A stretch of 64,000 nt of DNA, from positions 1 to 64,000 of the forward strand of contig CAVRBW010000018.1 in assembly GCA_963719325.1 (NCBI GenBank), written 5' to 3'. A program made the translations under genes and the position numbers. Shown here piece after piece: positions 6,891 through 14,556 of this stretch (the first letter of the stretch is position 1; each line of letters starts with the position of its first letter). The notes below the pieces were generated by a model that saw nothing but the letters and a program-made list of their open reading frames with translations, did no database searches and was not told the origin of the DNA. The DNA is from DATBLE01 sp963719325. GTDB taxonomy: Bacteria; Actinomycetota; Thermoleophilia; Gaiellales; Gaiellaceae.

Positions 6891-7624
6891 GTGCGGAGGA
6901 GCAGCCGTCGGCGGTTATGCAGCCAGGCGAAGGTGCGCTCGACGACCCCAACGGTCGCGGCCGAGCCCGGAGCCGTGCTCGGTCTGCCGTCTCGCAATGA
7001 TTGGCTTGACGCCGCGCTTCCAGACGAGCCGCCGGTACTTGTCGTGGTCGTAGCCGCGGTCGGCGACGACGCTGTCGGGACGTCTCCGCGGTCGGCCGAT
7101 ACGGCCGCGCACCGGCGGCACACGGTCGAGCAGTTCGAGCAGCTGGGTGATGTCGTTTCGGTTGCCGCCGGTGAGCGTCCAGGCGAGCGGCAGGCCGCGA
7201 CCGTCTACGAGGAGATGCTGTTTGCTGCCGCGCCGGCCGCGGTCGACGGGGCTGGGACCCGTTTGCGAGCCCCCTTTTTCGCCTGGATATGGCTCGAGTC
7301 TGCGATCGCGCGCGACCACTCGATCTCACCCGAGGCGTGCAACTCGGCGAGCAGCAACTCGTGCAACCGCTGCCAGACGCCCGCCTCCTGCCAGGCGCGC
7401 AACCGGCGCCAGCAGGTCATGCCGCAGCCGAAGCCGAGCTCCTGCGGCAGATGCTCCCAGCCGATCCCGGTGTGGAGGACAAACAGAATCCCCTGCAGCG
7501 CCAACCGATCGTCGAACGGCCTGCGGCCCGGATAGCGGAAGCGCCGTTGGCGCCTCGGCAGCAGCGGCTCGATCCGCTCCCACAACCCGTCCGGTACATC
7601 CCACGGCCTCGCCCGCATCGACAT
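6891..7624 (-). pseudogene. IS5-family transposase, two-frame and truncated
   Basis: Frame 1 starts at 7624 (MSMRARPWDVPDGLWERIEP) and carries 'FVLHTGIGWEHLPQELGFG'. At an A5G5 run (7270-7279, minus strand) reading shifts to a second frame with 'DRGRRGSKQHLLVDGRGLPL' and 'SVVADRGYDHDKYRRL'; such shifting is programmed in IS427-type elements. A further one-base insertion near 6940 moves 'VVERTFAWLHNRRRLLLR' into a third frame, and the C-terminus is cut by IS3-family element 2. The first shift may be normal; the second shift and the truncation make it non-functional. Confidence 0.8.
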
Positions 7625-7700
7625 CGCCTCCCGAGCTTGACGACAGATGCCGACGGACTTCGCTAGCGCCGAACGGGTCCCTTCATTCAGTTAGAGCCTC
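6891..7700 (-). mobile_element. IS5-family insertion sequence remnant
   Basis: One end is near 7700, where the minus strand reads GAGGCTCTAACTGAATGAAG just upstream of the transposase start. The other end is missing: IS3-family element 2 begins at 6890 within the transposase 3' region. About 0.8 kb remains. The IS427-like subgroup is suggested by the two-frame transposase with an A5G5 slippery run. Confidence 0.75.
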
Positions 7701-8159
7701 TTAGCATCCCTTTAGGAGACGCCGCGACTCGCGGGTTGCGAGATTCCTCCGAGCGCGCTCGGAAGGCGGGACCGGACCGAGCAGGCCGGGGGCGTCCGGG
7801 GCCACCCCTCACGGCGCGTCCCCGGAGGCCCCCGGCCAATCCGGGCAGACAGCCCGACGAACAACTCACCAACTGGGCGATGCACCACCGGACCGACCTG
7901 CGCACCGGTCGGCTGATCGCGAGGCTCCATGTCGGCGGGACGCCCGTCCGCCTCAGCGCCTGGCTTCGCAGGCTCAGGGTTTTCCCTCGACCTGCCCGAT
8001 CCCAGGGTGATCCCCGAAGACACGAATACCGGCGGGTGCTTCGATCCCCGCGTGAGACGCAGTCCCGCGACGACGGAGGGAAGCATGAAGCCAACGAGGC
8101 GCGTTCGCGTCACGGGCTGCGCATCAAGCCGTGACCTCACGGCTCGGAAAGGAGACGGC
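7701..8159. other. 459-bp region without a recognised gene
   Basis: Very GC-rich from 7740 to 7860, then a stretch open in the same frame as the downstream gene (from ATG 7929). The codons there show no hydrophobic or domain pattern and I do not recognise a product. A ribosome-binding site (AAAGGAGAC) at its right end belongs to the gene at 8160. Nothing else can be supported. Confidence 0.4.
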
Positions 8160-8567
8160 ATGAGAAGCAACATCACTAGGTGGGGACGAATGAAGCGATT
8201 CGCAATCGTTATGCCAATCCTCCCGTTACTAGCGTTCGTCACCACCGCTACAGCGAGCGCAACGATCACGGGCAAATACACAACAACGATCACCACGCCA
8301 GCGTCGGCTGCAGGAACGTGGACGCTGAACTTCAAGAAGAAGGGAAGGGGCACCATTACCTGGAACGGCCAGCTGACCCCCCTCACGTTCACGTTCAAGG
8401 GATCCACGCTCACAGCTCCTGGCGGCGCGGGGTACGTATGCCCCACCGTCGGCACCTACAGAATCCATCTCGCCGGAAAGCACCTCACACTCACAGTCAT
8501 CCATGACACGTGCAAAATCGGGCGCGCACAAGTCTTCCCTAGACACATCTGGACCAAAGTGGGCTAA
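8160..8567 (+). CDS. Small secreted protein of unknown family
   Basis: 135 aa from ATG 8160, preceded by AAAGGAGACGGC; a second start at 8190 (MKRFAIVMPILPLLAF) would give 125 aa and place the signal peptide at the very N-terminus, with cleavage near 'TATASA'. The mature part is short, rich in Thr and Gly, with alternating strands ('TWTLNFKKKGRGTITWNGQ', 'YRIHLAGKHLTLTVIHD') and two Cys, suggesting a small beta-sandwich or barrel. No family recognised. Base composition is clearly more AT-rich than neighbours. It is the only non-transposition gene in the island besides int and its partner, so it may be cargo. Confidence 0.65.
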   Translation: MRSNITRWGRMKRFAIVMPILPLLAFVTTATASATITGKYTTTITTPASAAGTWTLNFKKKGRGTITWNGQLTPLTFTFKGSTLTAPGGAGYVCPTVGTYRIHLAGKHLTLTVIHDTCKIGRAQVFPRHIWTKVG

Positions 8568-8775
8568 CCAAGGAACAGCTCGCACAGACCGCGTCCAGTT
8601 TCAGCTCTCGCCTGATCCGCCTCGGGCGAGTGAGCCGGACCGGGTTTGGCGGGGACCGGGTTAGTTGGGTCACACGGTCGCTCCAACGAGCGTAATCGGT
8701 TCTCGCTCGGCGTGCTGCTGCTCGTCCCGCGCACCCGGTTCCGTCCGGACACGCGATTAGACCGAGGAGGTCGCG

Positions 8776-9153
8776 ATGTCGGGAGTTCGGGAGGTTCGTA
8801 TGGAGGCAGTGGAGGAGCCGCGCTCCGGCGCGCCGAGCGGCGAGCCGGAGGCGAGCCGGGAGGTGCGCTGGAGCGCGCGCCGCAAGGAACACGTGGTGCT
8901 CAGGCTGCTGCGCGGGGAGTCGTTGGATCTGTTGGCGCGGGAGACGGGGCAGCCGGCCGGACGGATCGCCGGTTGGCGGGAGGAGTTCCTCGCCGCAGGC
9001 CGTGAGGGCCTGAAGTCGCGACCGGCGCCGGAGGGTGAGCGTCGTCTGGTCGATGCGCAGCGCAAGGTCGGCGAGCTGCAGCTCGAGGTCGACATCCTGC
9101 GGGCGCTGTTGGAGAAGAAGGGGAGCCCTCCGTCGCCGAGGCGCTCGAGGTGA
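8776..9153 (+). CDS. IS3-family transposase OrfA (third element)
   Basis: 125 aa from ATG 8776 with a good ribosome-binding site (GAGGAGG, 8764-8770). A helix-turn-helix region 'RWSARRKEHVVLRLLRGES' / 'LARETGQPAGRIAGWREEFL' is followed by 'VGELQLEVDILRALLEKK', a coiled coil usual for OrfA. The stop overlaps the GTG start of orfB. Confidence 0.85.
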   Translation: MSGVREVRMEAVEEPRSGAPSGEPEASREVRWSARRKEHVVLRLLRGESLDLLARETGQPAGRIAGWREEFLAAGREGLKSRPAPEGERRLVDAQRKVGELQLEVDILRALLEKKGSPPSPRRSR

Positions 9154-10040
9154 GTGAGACGCTGCCGGCACCGTTGCAGACGGTCTGCCGGGTGGCGGGC
9201 GTCTCCCGGTCGGCGGCGCACGAGCAGCGTCGCCGCCGGCGCGTCTCGGCTTCGCAGGCTTCTGCTCGCCGCCGTCCCGGCCCGGTCGGCGCGCTGCCCG
9301 ACGCGAAGCTGCTGGCCGAGATTCGCCGCGATCTCGAGGCGTCGCCGTTCGTCGGCGAGGGCCACCGCAAGGTGTGGGCGCGGCTGCGCCTGAAGCGCGG
9401 CATCCGCACCAGCCGTAAGCGGGTCCTGCGCCTCACCCGCGAGGCCGGGCTGCTCGCCCCGACGCCGCAGGTACGCAAGCGCTCGGCCCGGCTGCACGAG
9501 GGCACGATCACCGTCGAGGTCCCGGACACGCTCTGGGCGACCGATGCGACCGAGGCGTGGACACGCGGCGAGGGCCGCTGCGCGGTGTTCGTGCTCGTCG
9601 ACCACGCCTCAAACGAGGTCTGGTACGACGCCGCCCGGCGCATGGACCGCTTCGCCGCCGCCGACCTGCTCCGCGAGGTCTGCGCCGAGCGCTTCGGCTC
9701 GGTCGAACACGCGGTCGCCGCCGGGCTCGCGCTGCGCTACGACGGCGGCTCCTGCTTCCGCTCCGATCACTACCAGGCCGAGATCGACCACCTCGGCATC
9801 GCCCGCTCGCCCGCCTTCCACTACGAACCCGAAACGAACGGCTGCGCCGAGAAAGCGATCCAGGTCCTCAAGGAGCAGATCCTCTGGCTCGAGCGCTTCG
9901 AGACACTCGAGGACCTGCGGCAAGCGGTGCGCCGCTTCGGGCGCACCTACAACCAGCAGTGGCTGATCGAACGCCACGGCTACCGTAGCCCGATCGAGGC
10001 TCGCGAACACCTGCGCGCCAAGGCGGTCGCCGCGGCATGA
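9150..10040 (+). CDS. IS3-family transposase OrfB (third element)
   Basis: 296 aa, GTG start at 9150. An HTH_21-like region ('GEGHRKVWARLRLKRGIRTS') precedes the rve core. DDE candidates: Asp in 'TLWATDATEAW', Asp in 'ALRYDGGSCFRSDHY' and Glu in 'ETNGCAEKAIQVLKEQ'. The motif spacing and 'RTYNQQWLIERHGYRSP' place it in an IS3 subgroup distinct from the other two elements. The frame is intact. Confidence 0.9.
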   Translation: MSETLPAPLQTVCRVAGVSRSAAHEQRRRRRVSASQASARRRPGPVGALPDAKLLAEIRRDLEASPFVGEGHRKVWARLRLKRGIRTSRKRVLRLTREAGLLAPTPQVRKRSARLHEGTITVEVPDTLWATDATEAWTRGEGRCAVFVLVDHASNEVWYDAARRMDRFAAADLLREVCAERFGSVEHAVAAGLALRYDGGSCFRSDHYQAEIDHLGIARSPAFHYEPETNGCAEKAIQVLKEQILWLERFETLEDLRQAVRRFGRTYNQQWLIERHGYRSPIEAREHLRAKAVAAA

Positions 10041-10134
10041 TCAGCTTGCCCACCACAGTGTCCGGCGAACCGGGGCCGGCGGACTCGTACTCGAGCGGCG
10101 GGATGTCGCCGAGTGATTCGTGCATAAACTGGAC

Positions 10135-10154
10135 AGGCGGCCTTTCGGCCGCCT
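10135..10154 (-). terminator. Hairpin terminator downstream of the native tmRNA copy
   Basis: AGGCGGCC, a 4-base loop (GAAA in the minus-strand transcript) and GGCCGCCT form a perfect 8-bp stem 20 bp past the tmRNA 3' end. The run that follows (GTCCAGTTT) is only weakly U-rich. The left tmRNA copy lacks this element because its flank was replaced. Confidence 0.7.
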
Positions 10155-10174
10155 GGGTTTGAATAAGAAACAAC

Positions 10175-10537
10175 TGGTGGAGGCGGCGGGAATCGAACCC
10201 GCGTCCGCAGCCGCACCGGGCAGAGCCTCTACAGGTTTAGCTCACCGTTTTGATCTCGCCCGGACGGCCGGTTGGTGAGCGACCTACCGCCGGGCCAGCC
10301 ATCCTGTGGTCTCACCCCTCCGGCGATTGGCTTTCCTTCGGGGCCAGCCCGTTTATGACGCCGCTGCCCTCGCCACGGGCCGAGCGAGGAGCGACGCGTC
10401 GCCTAAGCTAGTTAGGCAGCGAGTGCGAGTTCGTTATCCGCACTTACGTTGTTTCCCGGTTGTTTTACGAGGCCGACCGGGGACCTCGACCTGCAGCTCA
10501 GCCGGAGAACCGACCACGTCGAGACCTGGTCGCCCCC
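10175..10537 (-). ncRNA. ssrA: tmRNA (right, apparently native copy)
   Basis: Same 363-nt RNA as at 2620-2982, here with an encoded CCA end (10177-10175) after discriminator A10178. Acceptor pairing GGGGGCG/CGCCTCC, T-arm, and tag ADNELALAA ending with TAA are all conserved. It lies 26 bp after smpB on the same strand and is followed by a hairpin terminator, the expected native context. No differences from the left copy were seen up to the divergence point. Confidence 0.95.
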
Positions 10538-10563
10538 GTATGTTCGTCGACACAGTGTAGCCG

Positions 10564-11019
10564 TCAGCGGCGGGATTTCAGCGCCCGCTGCATCGCGCGG
10601 TCGGCCTCGCGCTTGGCGATGTCGCGACGCTTGTCGATCGTCTGCTTCCCGCGCGCGAGCGCGAGCTCCACCTTCGCCCGGCCGTCCTTCCAGTACATCC
10701 GGGTCGGCACCAGCGTCAGTCCCTTCTCGCGCACCTTGCCGATCAACGACGCGATCTCGTGCCGGTGGAGGAGCAGCTTCCGGTCGCGCTCGGGCTCGTG
10801 GTTCGCGATGTTGCCCTGGTCGTACGTCGCGATGCTCGCGCCGACGAGCCACACCTCCGCTCCGCGGACGTCTCCGAACGCCTGCGTGAGCGTGGCGCGA
10901 CCCTCCCGCAAGGACTTCACCTCCGTTCCCGTCAGCACGAGCCCGGCCTCGAAGCGCTCGAGCAGCTCGTAGTCGTAACGCGCGCGACGGTTGTCGACGA
11001 TGAGCTTCTCCCCGGCCAT
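10564..11019 (-). CDS. smpB: SsrA-binding protein SmpB (right copy)
   Basis: 151 aa, protein sequence identical to the left copy. Works with tmRNA to release stalled ribosomes and tag the incomplete protein. It is directly followed by ssrA. Both copies look functional, so if the duplication is real the cell has two complete trans-translation modules. Confidence 0.95.
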   Translation of the reverse strand: MAGEKLIVDNRRARYDYELLERFEAGLVLTGTEVKSLREGRATLTQAFGDVRGAEVWLVGASIATYDQGNIANHEPERDRKLLLHRHEIASLIGKVREKGLTLVPTRMYWKDGRAKVELALARGKQTIDKRRDIAKREADRAMQRALKSRR

Positions 11020-11043
11020 GCCGGAATCAAGTCTAGGGCCGCG

Positions 11044-12327
11044 TCAGCCCGCCAACAGCCGGTTCGCCGGCACCGCCTCGGCCGGAAGGCCCCGGCGCGC
11101 GACTGCGACGAGGAACGGGCTCAATGCCGCCGCCGCAACCGCGCCGGCAACCGCCAGGGTCGCGTACCCGGCAACGCCGACCACGGGACCGGCGACCGCG
11201 GTCGCGCTCGCGGCAGCGACACCCATGCTGAGCTCGCCGAATGCTTCGACCCGCGGCCGGTGGGCAACAGAGACGGCCGAGGCGAGCAGCGTGCTCCCGG
11301 CGACGAGCCCGGCGTTCCACCCGACGCCGAGCACGACCAGACCTACTGTGAAGGTGAATGCATCGGCTCCGGCGGCCGCCGACACCGCGCCGGCGACCAT
11401 CAGCAGCAGCGCGCTCGCGGCTGCAACCGGAATCGGCCCGAGCCGATCTGTCAGCCGGCCCGTCAACGGTGAAGGCCCGAACATGCCGGCGACGTGCAGG
11501 CTGACCACGAGCCCCACGAACTCGAGATCGTGCCCTTCAGCGTGCATGTGCACCGGTGCCATGCTCATGACCGCGACCATCACGAAGTTGGCGACGACGA
11601 TCGTCGCCAGCCCGGTGGTCGCCGCCGGGGCTGACAGCAGCCGGCGGAGCGCGGGCCCCCTGGCCCGCCGCGGGGACACTTCCAGCGTCGGACCGGAATC
11701 CAGAGCGGCCGCGATCTGCAGCGGATCGGGACGCAGCAGCACGAACAGGACGACCGCGGCGATCGAGAACGCCACCGCCGAGACGAGGTAGAGGCCCGTG
11801 AGCTCGGGTAGGCCGACAGCGGTCGCGGCAGCGCCGGCGGGCGCAAGGAGATTCGGACCTGCTACTGCGCCGAACGTGGCCGCGAAGACGACCCGGCCGA
11901 TCGCGCGACCGCGCGCCTCTTGGGCGCTGAGGTCGGCGGCGGCGTACCGAGCGAGCATCACGGCCGTGTTGCCGGCTCCGAACACGGCGCTCGCGGCACA
12001 GAGCAACGGGAAGCTCGCCAGGACACCGGCCGCGACGACGCCGCCGGCGCCGGCCGCGGCCGTCCCCAGCGCGAGCACGAGCCCTGAGCGGCGGCCCGCT
12101 CGGCGAAAGACCAGCGAGATCGGGACCACGGCAGCCGACGAGCCGACGACGATGAAGGCCAGCGGCAGGCTCGCGAGCGACTCGCTTCCGGTGATGTCCA
12201 GCGCCAACAACGCACCGGCGGCGGCGCCCGACGCTCCCAGAGCCGCGAAGACCTGGGCGCCGACGAGCACGCGCAGCGTGCGCCGCTGCAGCGCCCCACG
12301 ATCGGACACGTCGCTCCACCCGCGCAT
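11044..12327 (-). CDS. MFS transporter (right copy)
   Basis: 427 aa, apparently identical to the left copy at the DNA level. Twelve-helix major facilitator pattern; substrate unknown. Start chosen at ATG 12327, the counterpart of 830. It lies between the araC-type gene (81 bp upstream of the longer possible start) and smpB. Confidence 0.85.
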   Translation of the reverse strand: MRGWSDVSDRGALQRRTLRVLVGAQVFAALGASGAAAGALLALDITGSESLASLPLAFIVVGSSAAVVPISLVFRRAGRRSGLVLALGTAAAGAGGVVAAGVLASFPLLCAASAVFGAGNTAVMLARYAAADLSAQEARGRAIGRVVFAATFGAVAGPNLLAPAGAAATAVGLPELTGLYLVSAVAFSIAAVVLFVLLRPDPLQIAAALDSGPTLEVSPRRARGPALRRLLSAPAATTGLATIVVANFVMVAVMSMAPVHMHAEGHDLEFVGLVVSLHVAGMFGPSPLTGRLTDRLGPIPVAAASALLLMVAGAVSAAAGADAFTFTVGLVVLGVGWNAGLVAGSTLLASAVSVAHRPRVEAFGELSMGVAAASATAVAGPVVGVAGYATLAVAGAVAAAALSPFLVAVARRGLPAEAVPANRLLAG

Positions 12328-12408
12328 CGCCCCACAGTAGGCGCGGGATGGCCCGCAGCTCTTGAACGAATCGGCCATCTTGCCGGCTCCGGAGTTGCCG
12401 GCGCGGTC

Positions 12409-13281
12409 TCAGCCGGTCGCGAGCGCCTGCAGCTCGAGCGAGCGCAGCAGCGGGCCGAACGAGGCGGCGTGATCATGCGTGGCGAGGCACTCGCGGGCCT
12501 CGTGCAGGAGCAGCCGGGGGGTACGGCCGGCGAGCCGCAGCGCCTCGCGCGAAAGGTGGGCCTGATCAGCGAAACCCGCCTCGCCCGCGATGAGCGCCAG
12601 CTCGGCGGCCGGACGGTCGCGCGTTCGCGTCAGGGCGAGGAAACGCTGGAAACGGAGGATCCGATGGACGACCTTCGGCGTCACGCCGATTGCCGCTTCG
12701 CACCTTCGGCGGAGCTGCCGCTCGGAGACATACAAGGATGCCGCGAGCGCCCGCACGTCGCTCGTGCGCCAGTGCGAGAGCCGGCGTACGGCCTCTTCGG
12801 CGATCGGGTCGGGCTCGCTCGCGTCGGCGAGGCGGCTGTGGACCGCGGCCTCGAGAACGGCCGCCGCGTCTCGCGGAGAAGCTGCTGCCGCCACTCTTTC
12901 GCCGAGCGCCACGGTAGCGCGGCCCCACAGGTCCTCGGACGCTAGGACCAGGTCGACCACCTCCGAACCGGGCAGGCCCAGCACGGAGGGAGCGGCGCCG
13001 GGCCGGAAGCGAACGCCGACGGCGGTCGTGCCGGCGGCGAGCCTTTCCTCCATCGGCCCGGTCTGCGGGCCGACGAGCTTCGGAGTCGCACCCACGACGC
13101 AGACGAGCTCGGCGCTGCCGTTCGGGATCGTGCGGTGGACGTACGGACTCGAGTCGGGAGACACCTGCTGAACCCAGACACAGGTGGCGTGGCGACGAAG
13201 AGCCGGAGGCGGCAGCCACTCCCGGTAGCTCTGCAGCCCGTGTGGCCGTTCGGCGGCGGCTTCGACCCTCAAGCGACCCAT
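12409..13281 (-). CDS. AraC-family transcriptional regulator (complete copy)
   Basis: 290 aa. The N-terminal 160 residues resemble the sensor part of AraC regulators that begin 'YREWLPPPALRRHATCVWVQ' (a DUF6597-type segment, tentative). The C-terminal HTH_18 domain has 'VRALAASLYVSERQLRRRCE' and 'IAGEAGFADQAHLSREALRL'. It precedes the MFS gene, which suggests control of an efflux gene, but this is context only. The last 125 bp of its 5' end lie outside the part of the duplication visible here. Confidence 0.88.
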   Translation of the reverse strand: MGRLRVEAAAERPHGLQSYREWLPPPALRRHATCVWVQQVSPDSSPYVHRTIPNGSAELVCVVGATPKLVGPQTGPMEERLAAGTTAVGVRFRPGAAPSVLGLPGSEVVDLVLASEDLWGRATVALGERVAAAASPRDAAAVLEAAVHSRLADASEPDPIAEEAVRRLSHWRTSDVRALAASLYVSERQLRRRCEAAIGVTPKVVHRILRFQRFLALTRTRDRPAAELALIAGEAGFADQAHLSREALRLAGRTPRLLLHEARECLATHDHAASFGPLLRSLELQALATG

Positions 13282-13402
13282 TATCGGCGAACCTCGTGGG
13301 CGCCGTCGCCGACCGGCTCAGTCGCGGCGAGAGCAGAGGGCGCCCGACTCGGCGATGAAGCGCCGGGGCGGGTTCTGGGCCCCAGCGCTCACGAGCTCGC
13401 GG

Positions 13403-13552
13403 CTAGACGCGCGATCGGCCGACGCCGTGCGCGAACATCGAGATCAACCACGCGAGGCCGAAGACGATCGCGAGGATGAACATCCACTTGATCACGAAGC
13501 CGAGGCCGATGAAGACGGCGGCCAGCAACGCAAGGAGCAGGATCAGAACCAT
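13403..13552 (-). CDS. Small hydrophobic membrane protein, 49 aa
   Basis: Begins MVLILLLALLAAVFIGLGFV and ends GVGRSRV, with two predicted membrane helices separated by a short IKW turn. The upstream AGGAAAGGTGG is a good ribosome-binding site. It resembles short 'hydrophobic protein' ORFs common in actinobacteria (GFxIKxxxxLAIVFxLAWLI pattern); their role is unknown. Confidence 0.7.
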   Translation of the reverse strand: MVLILLLALLAAVFIGLGFVIKWMFILAIVFGLAWLISMFAHGVGRSRV

Positions 13553-13680
13553 CAGGGATCCACCTTTCCTTTCGTAGACATCAAAGAGACAACGGGTCTC
13601 GGGTCGCGCCCGTTACGCACTCACGCCTGACAGATACCGAGTGACCGCGCCACCGGAGGCGCAGGTGGCACGCTCCACAT

Positions 13681-14556
13681 GTGTCGAATCTCGGCTCGCT
13701 GCCCCCGCGTCTCGCCTGGCTCTCCGAACATGACCAGGGTCGGGATTGGTTGCAGGCGCTCCCACGCCTCGTGGACGAATGCCGTGAGCGCTGGTCGCTT
13801 CGACTCGGGCGGCCCTTCCCGGATTCGTTCGTATCGCTCGTCCTTCCGGCAACGCTGACGGACGGACGACCGGCCGTGCTCAAGATCCAGTTCCCCGATC
13901 GGGAGACCGAGCACGAGGCGGACGCCCTCGCGATCTGGGACGGGGACGGGGCCGTGCAGCTCCTGGCTCACGACCCGACGTGCCACGCCCTTCTCCTGGA
14001 GCGCTGCCTGCCGGGCACGCCTCTGAGCGCGGCGGAGCCCGAGGAGGCGCTCGACGTGATCATCTCGCTGCTGCCGCGGCTGTGGAAGCCGGCAAGCGCC
14101 CCACTGCGCCCACTTGCCGAGGAGGCCGAATGGTGGGCTGGGTCGATCACGAAGAAATGGCAGATCGCCGGCCGCACGTTCGAGCGTGCTCTCCTCGACA
14201 CCGCCCTGGCCGCGCTCCACGACCTGCCGCCGACGCAGGGCGAGCAGGTCGTGATCCACCAGGACCTGCACGCGGGCAACATCTTGCGCGCACGGCGGGA
14301 GTCGTGGCTGGTCATCGACCCGAAACCGCTCGCGGGCGAACGCGCGTTCAGCGCGGCGCCGATCATCCGATCCTTCGAGCTCGGCCATAGCCGCGCACAG
14401 GTCGAGCGCCGCCTCGACCGGCTCGCGCAGGAGCTACACCTCGATCGGGAACGCGCCCGGCTCTGGTGCCTCGCGCAAACGGTCGCGTGGTGTCTCGGAG
14501 CCGGTTCCGTGCAGCAGCACGTCGAGACGGCCCGCTGGCTCCATCAATGTGCGTGA
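13681..14556 (+). CDS. Aminoglycoside/hydroxyurea kinase family protein (APH(6)-like)
   Basis: 291 aa, GTG start. The kinase-like fold of streptomycin 6-kinase relatives is indicated by 'VVIHQDLHAGNILRA' (catalytic Asp in HQDLHAGN, around residue 200) followed by 'WLVIDPKPLAGERAFSAAP' (metal-binding Asp). The N-terminus has 'AVLKIQFPDRETEHEADAL', the nucleotide-binding Lys. Relatives phosphorylate streptomycin or hydroxyurea, but many environmental members have unknown substrates, so resistance cannot be claimed. It converges on rnr, overlapping its end by 13 bp. Confidence 0.82.
   Translation: MSNLGSLPPRLAWLSEHDQGRDWLQALPRLVDECRERWSLRLGRPFPDSFVSLVLPATLTDGRPAVLKIQFPDRETEHEADALAIWDGDGAVQLLAHDPTCHALLLERCLPGTPLSAAEPEEALDVIISLLPRLWKPASAPLRPLAEEAEWWAGSITKKWQIAGRTFERALLDTALAALHDLPPTQGEQVVIHQDLHAGNILRARRESWLVIDPKPLAGERAFSAAPIIRSFELGHSRAQVERRLDRLAQELHLDRERARLWCLAQTVAWCLGAGSVQQHVETARWLHQCA

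Larger units (their letters stand above)
8631..10085 (+). mobile_element. IS3-family insertion sequence 3
   Basis: About 1.45 kb with orfA (8776-9153) and orfB (9150-10040). Ends are inferred from imperfect inverted repeats: left CCGGACCGGGTTTGGCGGGG near 8635 and, read inward from the right, CCGGCCCCGGTTCGCCGG near 10083. Exact boundaries and a target duplication could not be fixed. It lies about 50 bp from the terminator of the second tmRNA copy. Confidence 0.75.
10177..13156. repeat. Inverted duplication, right copy
   Basis: Reverse-complement partner of 1-2980, about 99.8 percent identical by reading (six differences in 2980 bp). This copy continues uninterrupted into the full araC-type gene and the chromosomal genes to its right, and gene direction (prfB, ftsE, ftsX, rnr ... 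smpB, ssrA all minus) is the usual order, so I take it as native and the left copy as the extra one. Confidence 0.95.

Noticed and set aside
2981..10174. Direct-repeat attR of the tmRNA end
   Set aside because: Only the inverted copy at 10178 was found; no second copy in the same orientation as 2955-2980.
13355..13630. 91-aa plus-strand protein
   Set aside because: Composition is antisense-like (Glu/Asp/Arg repeats); the minus strand holds a clear small membrane protein with a ribosome-binding site.
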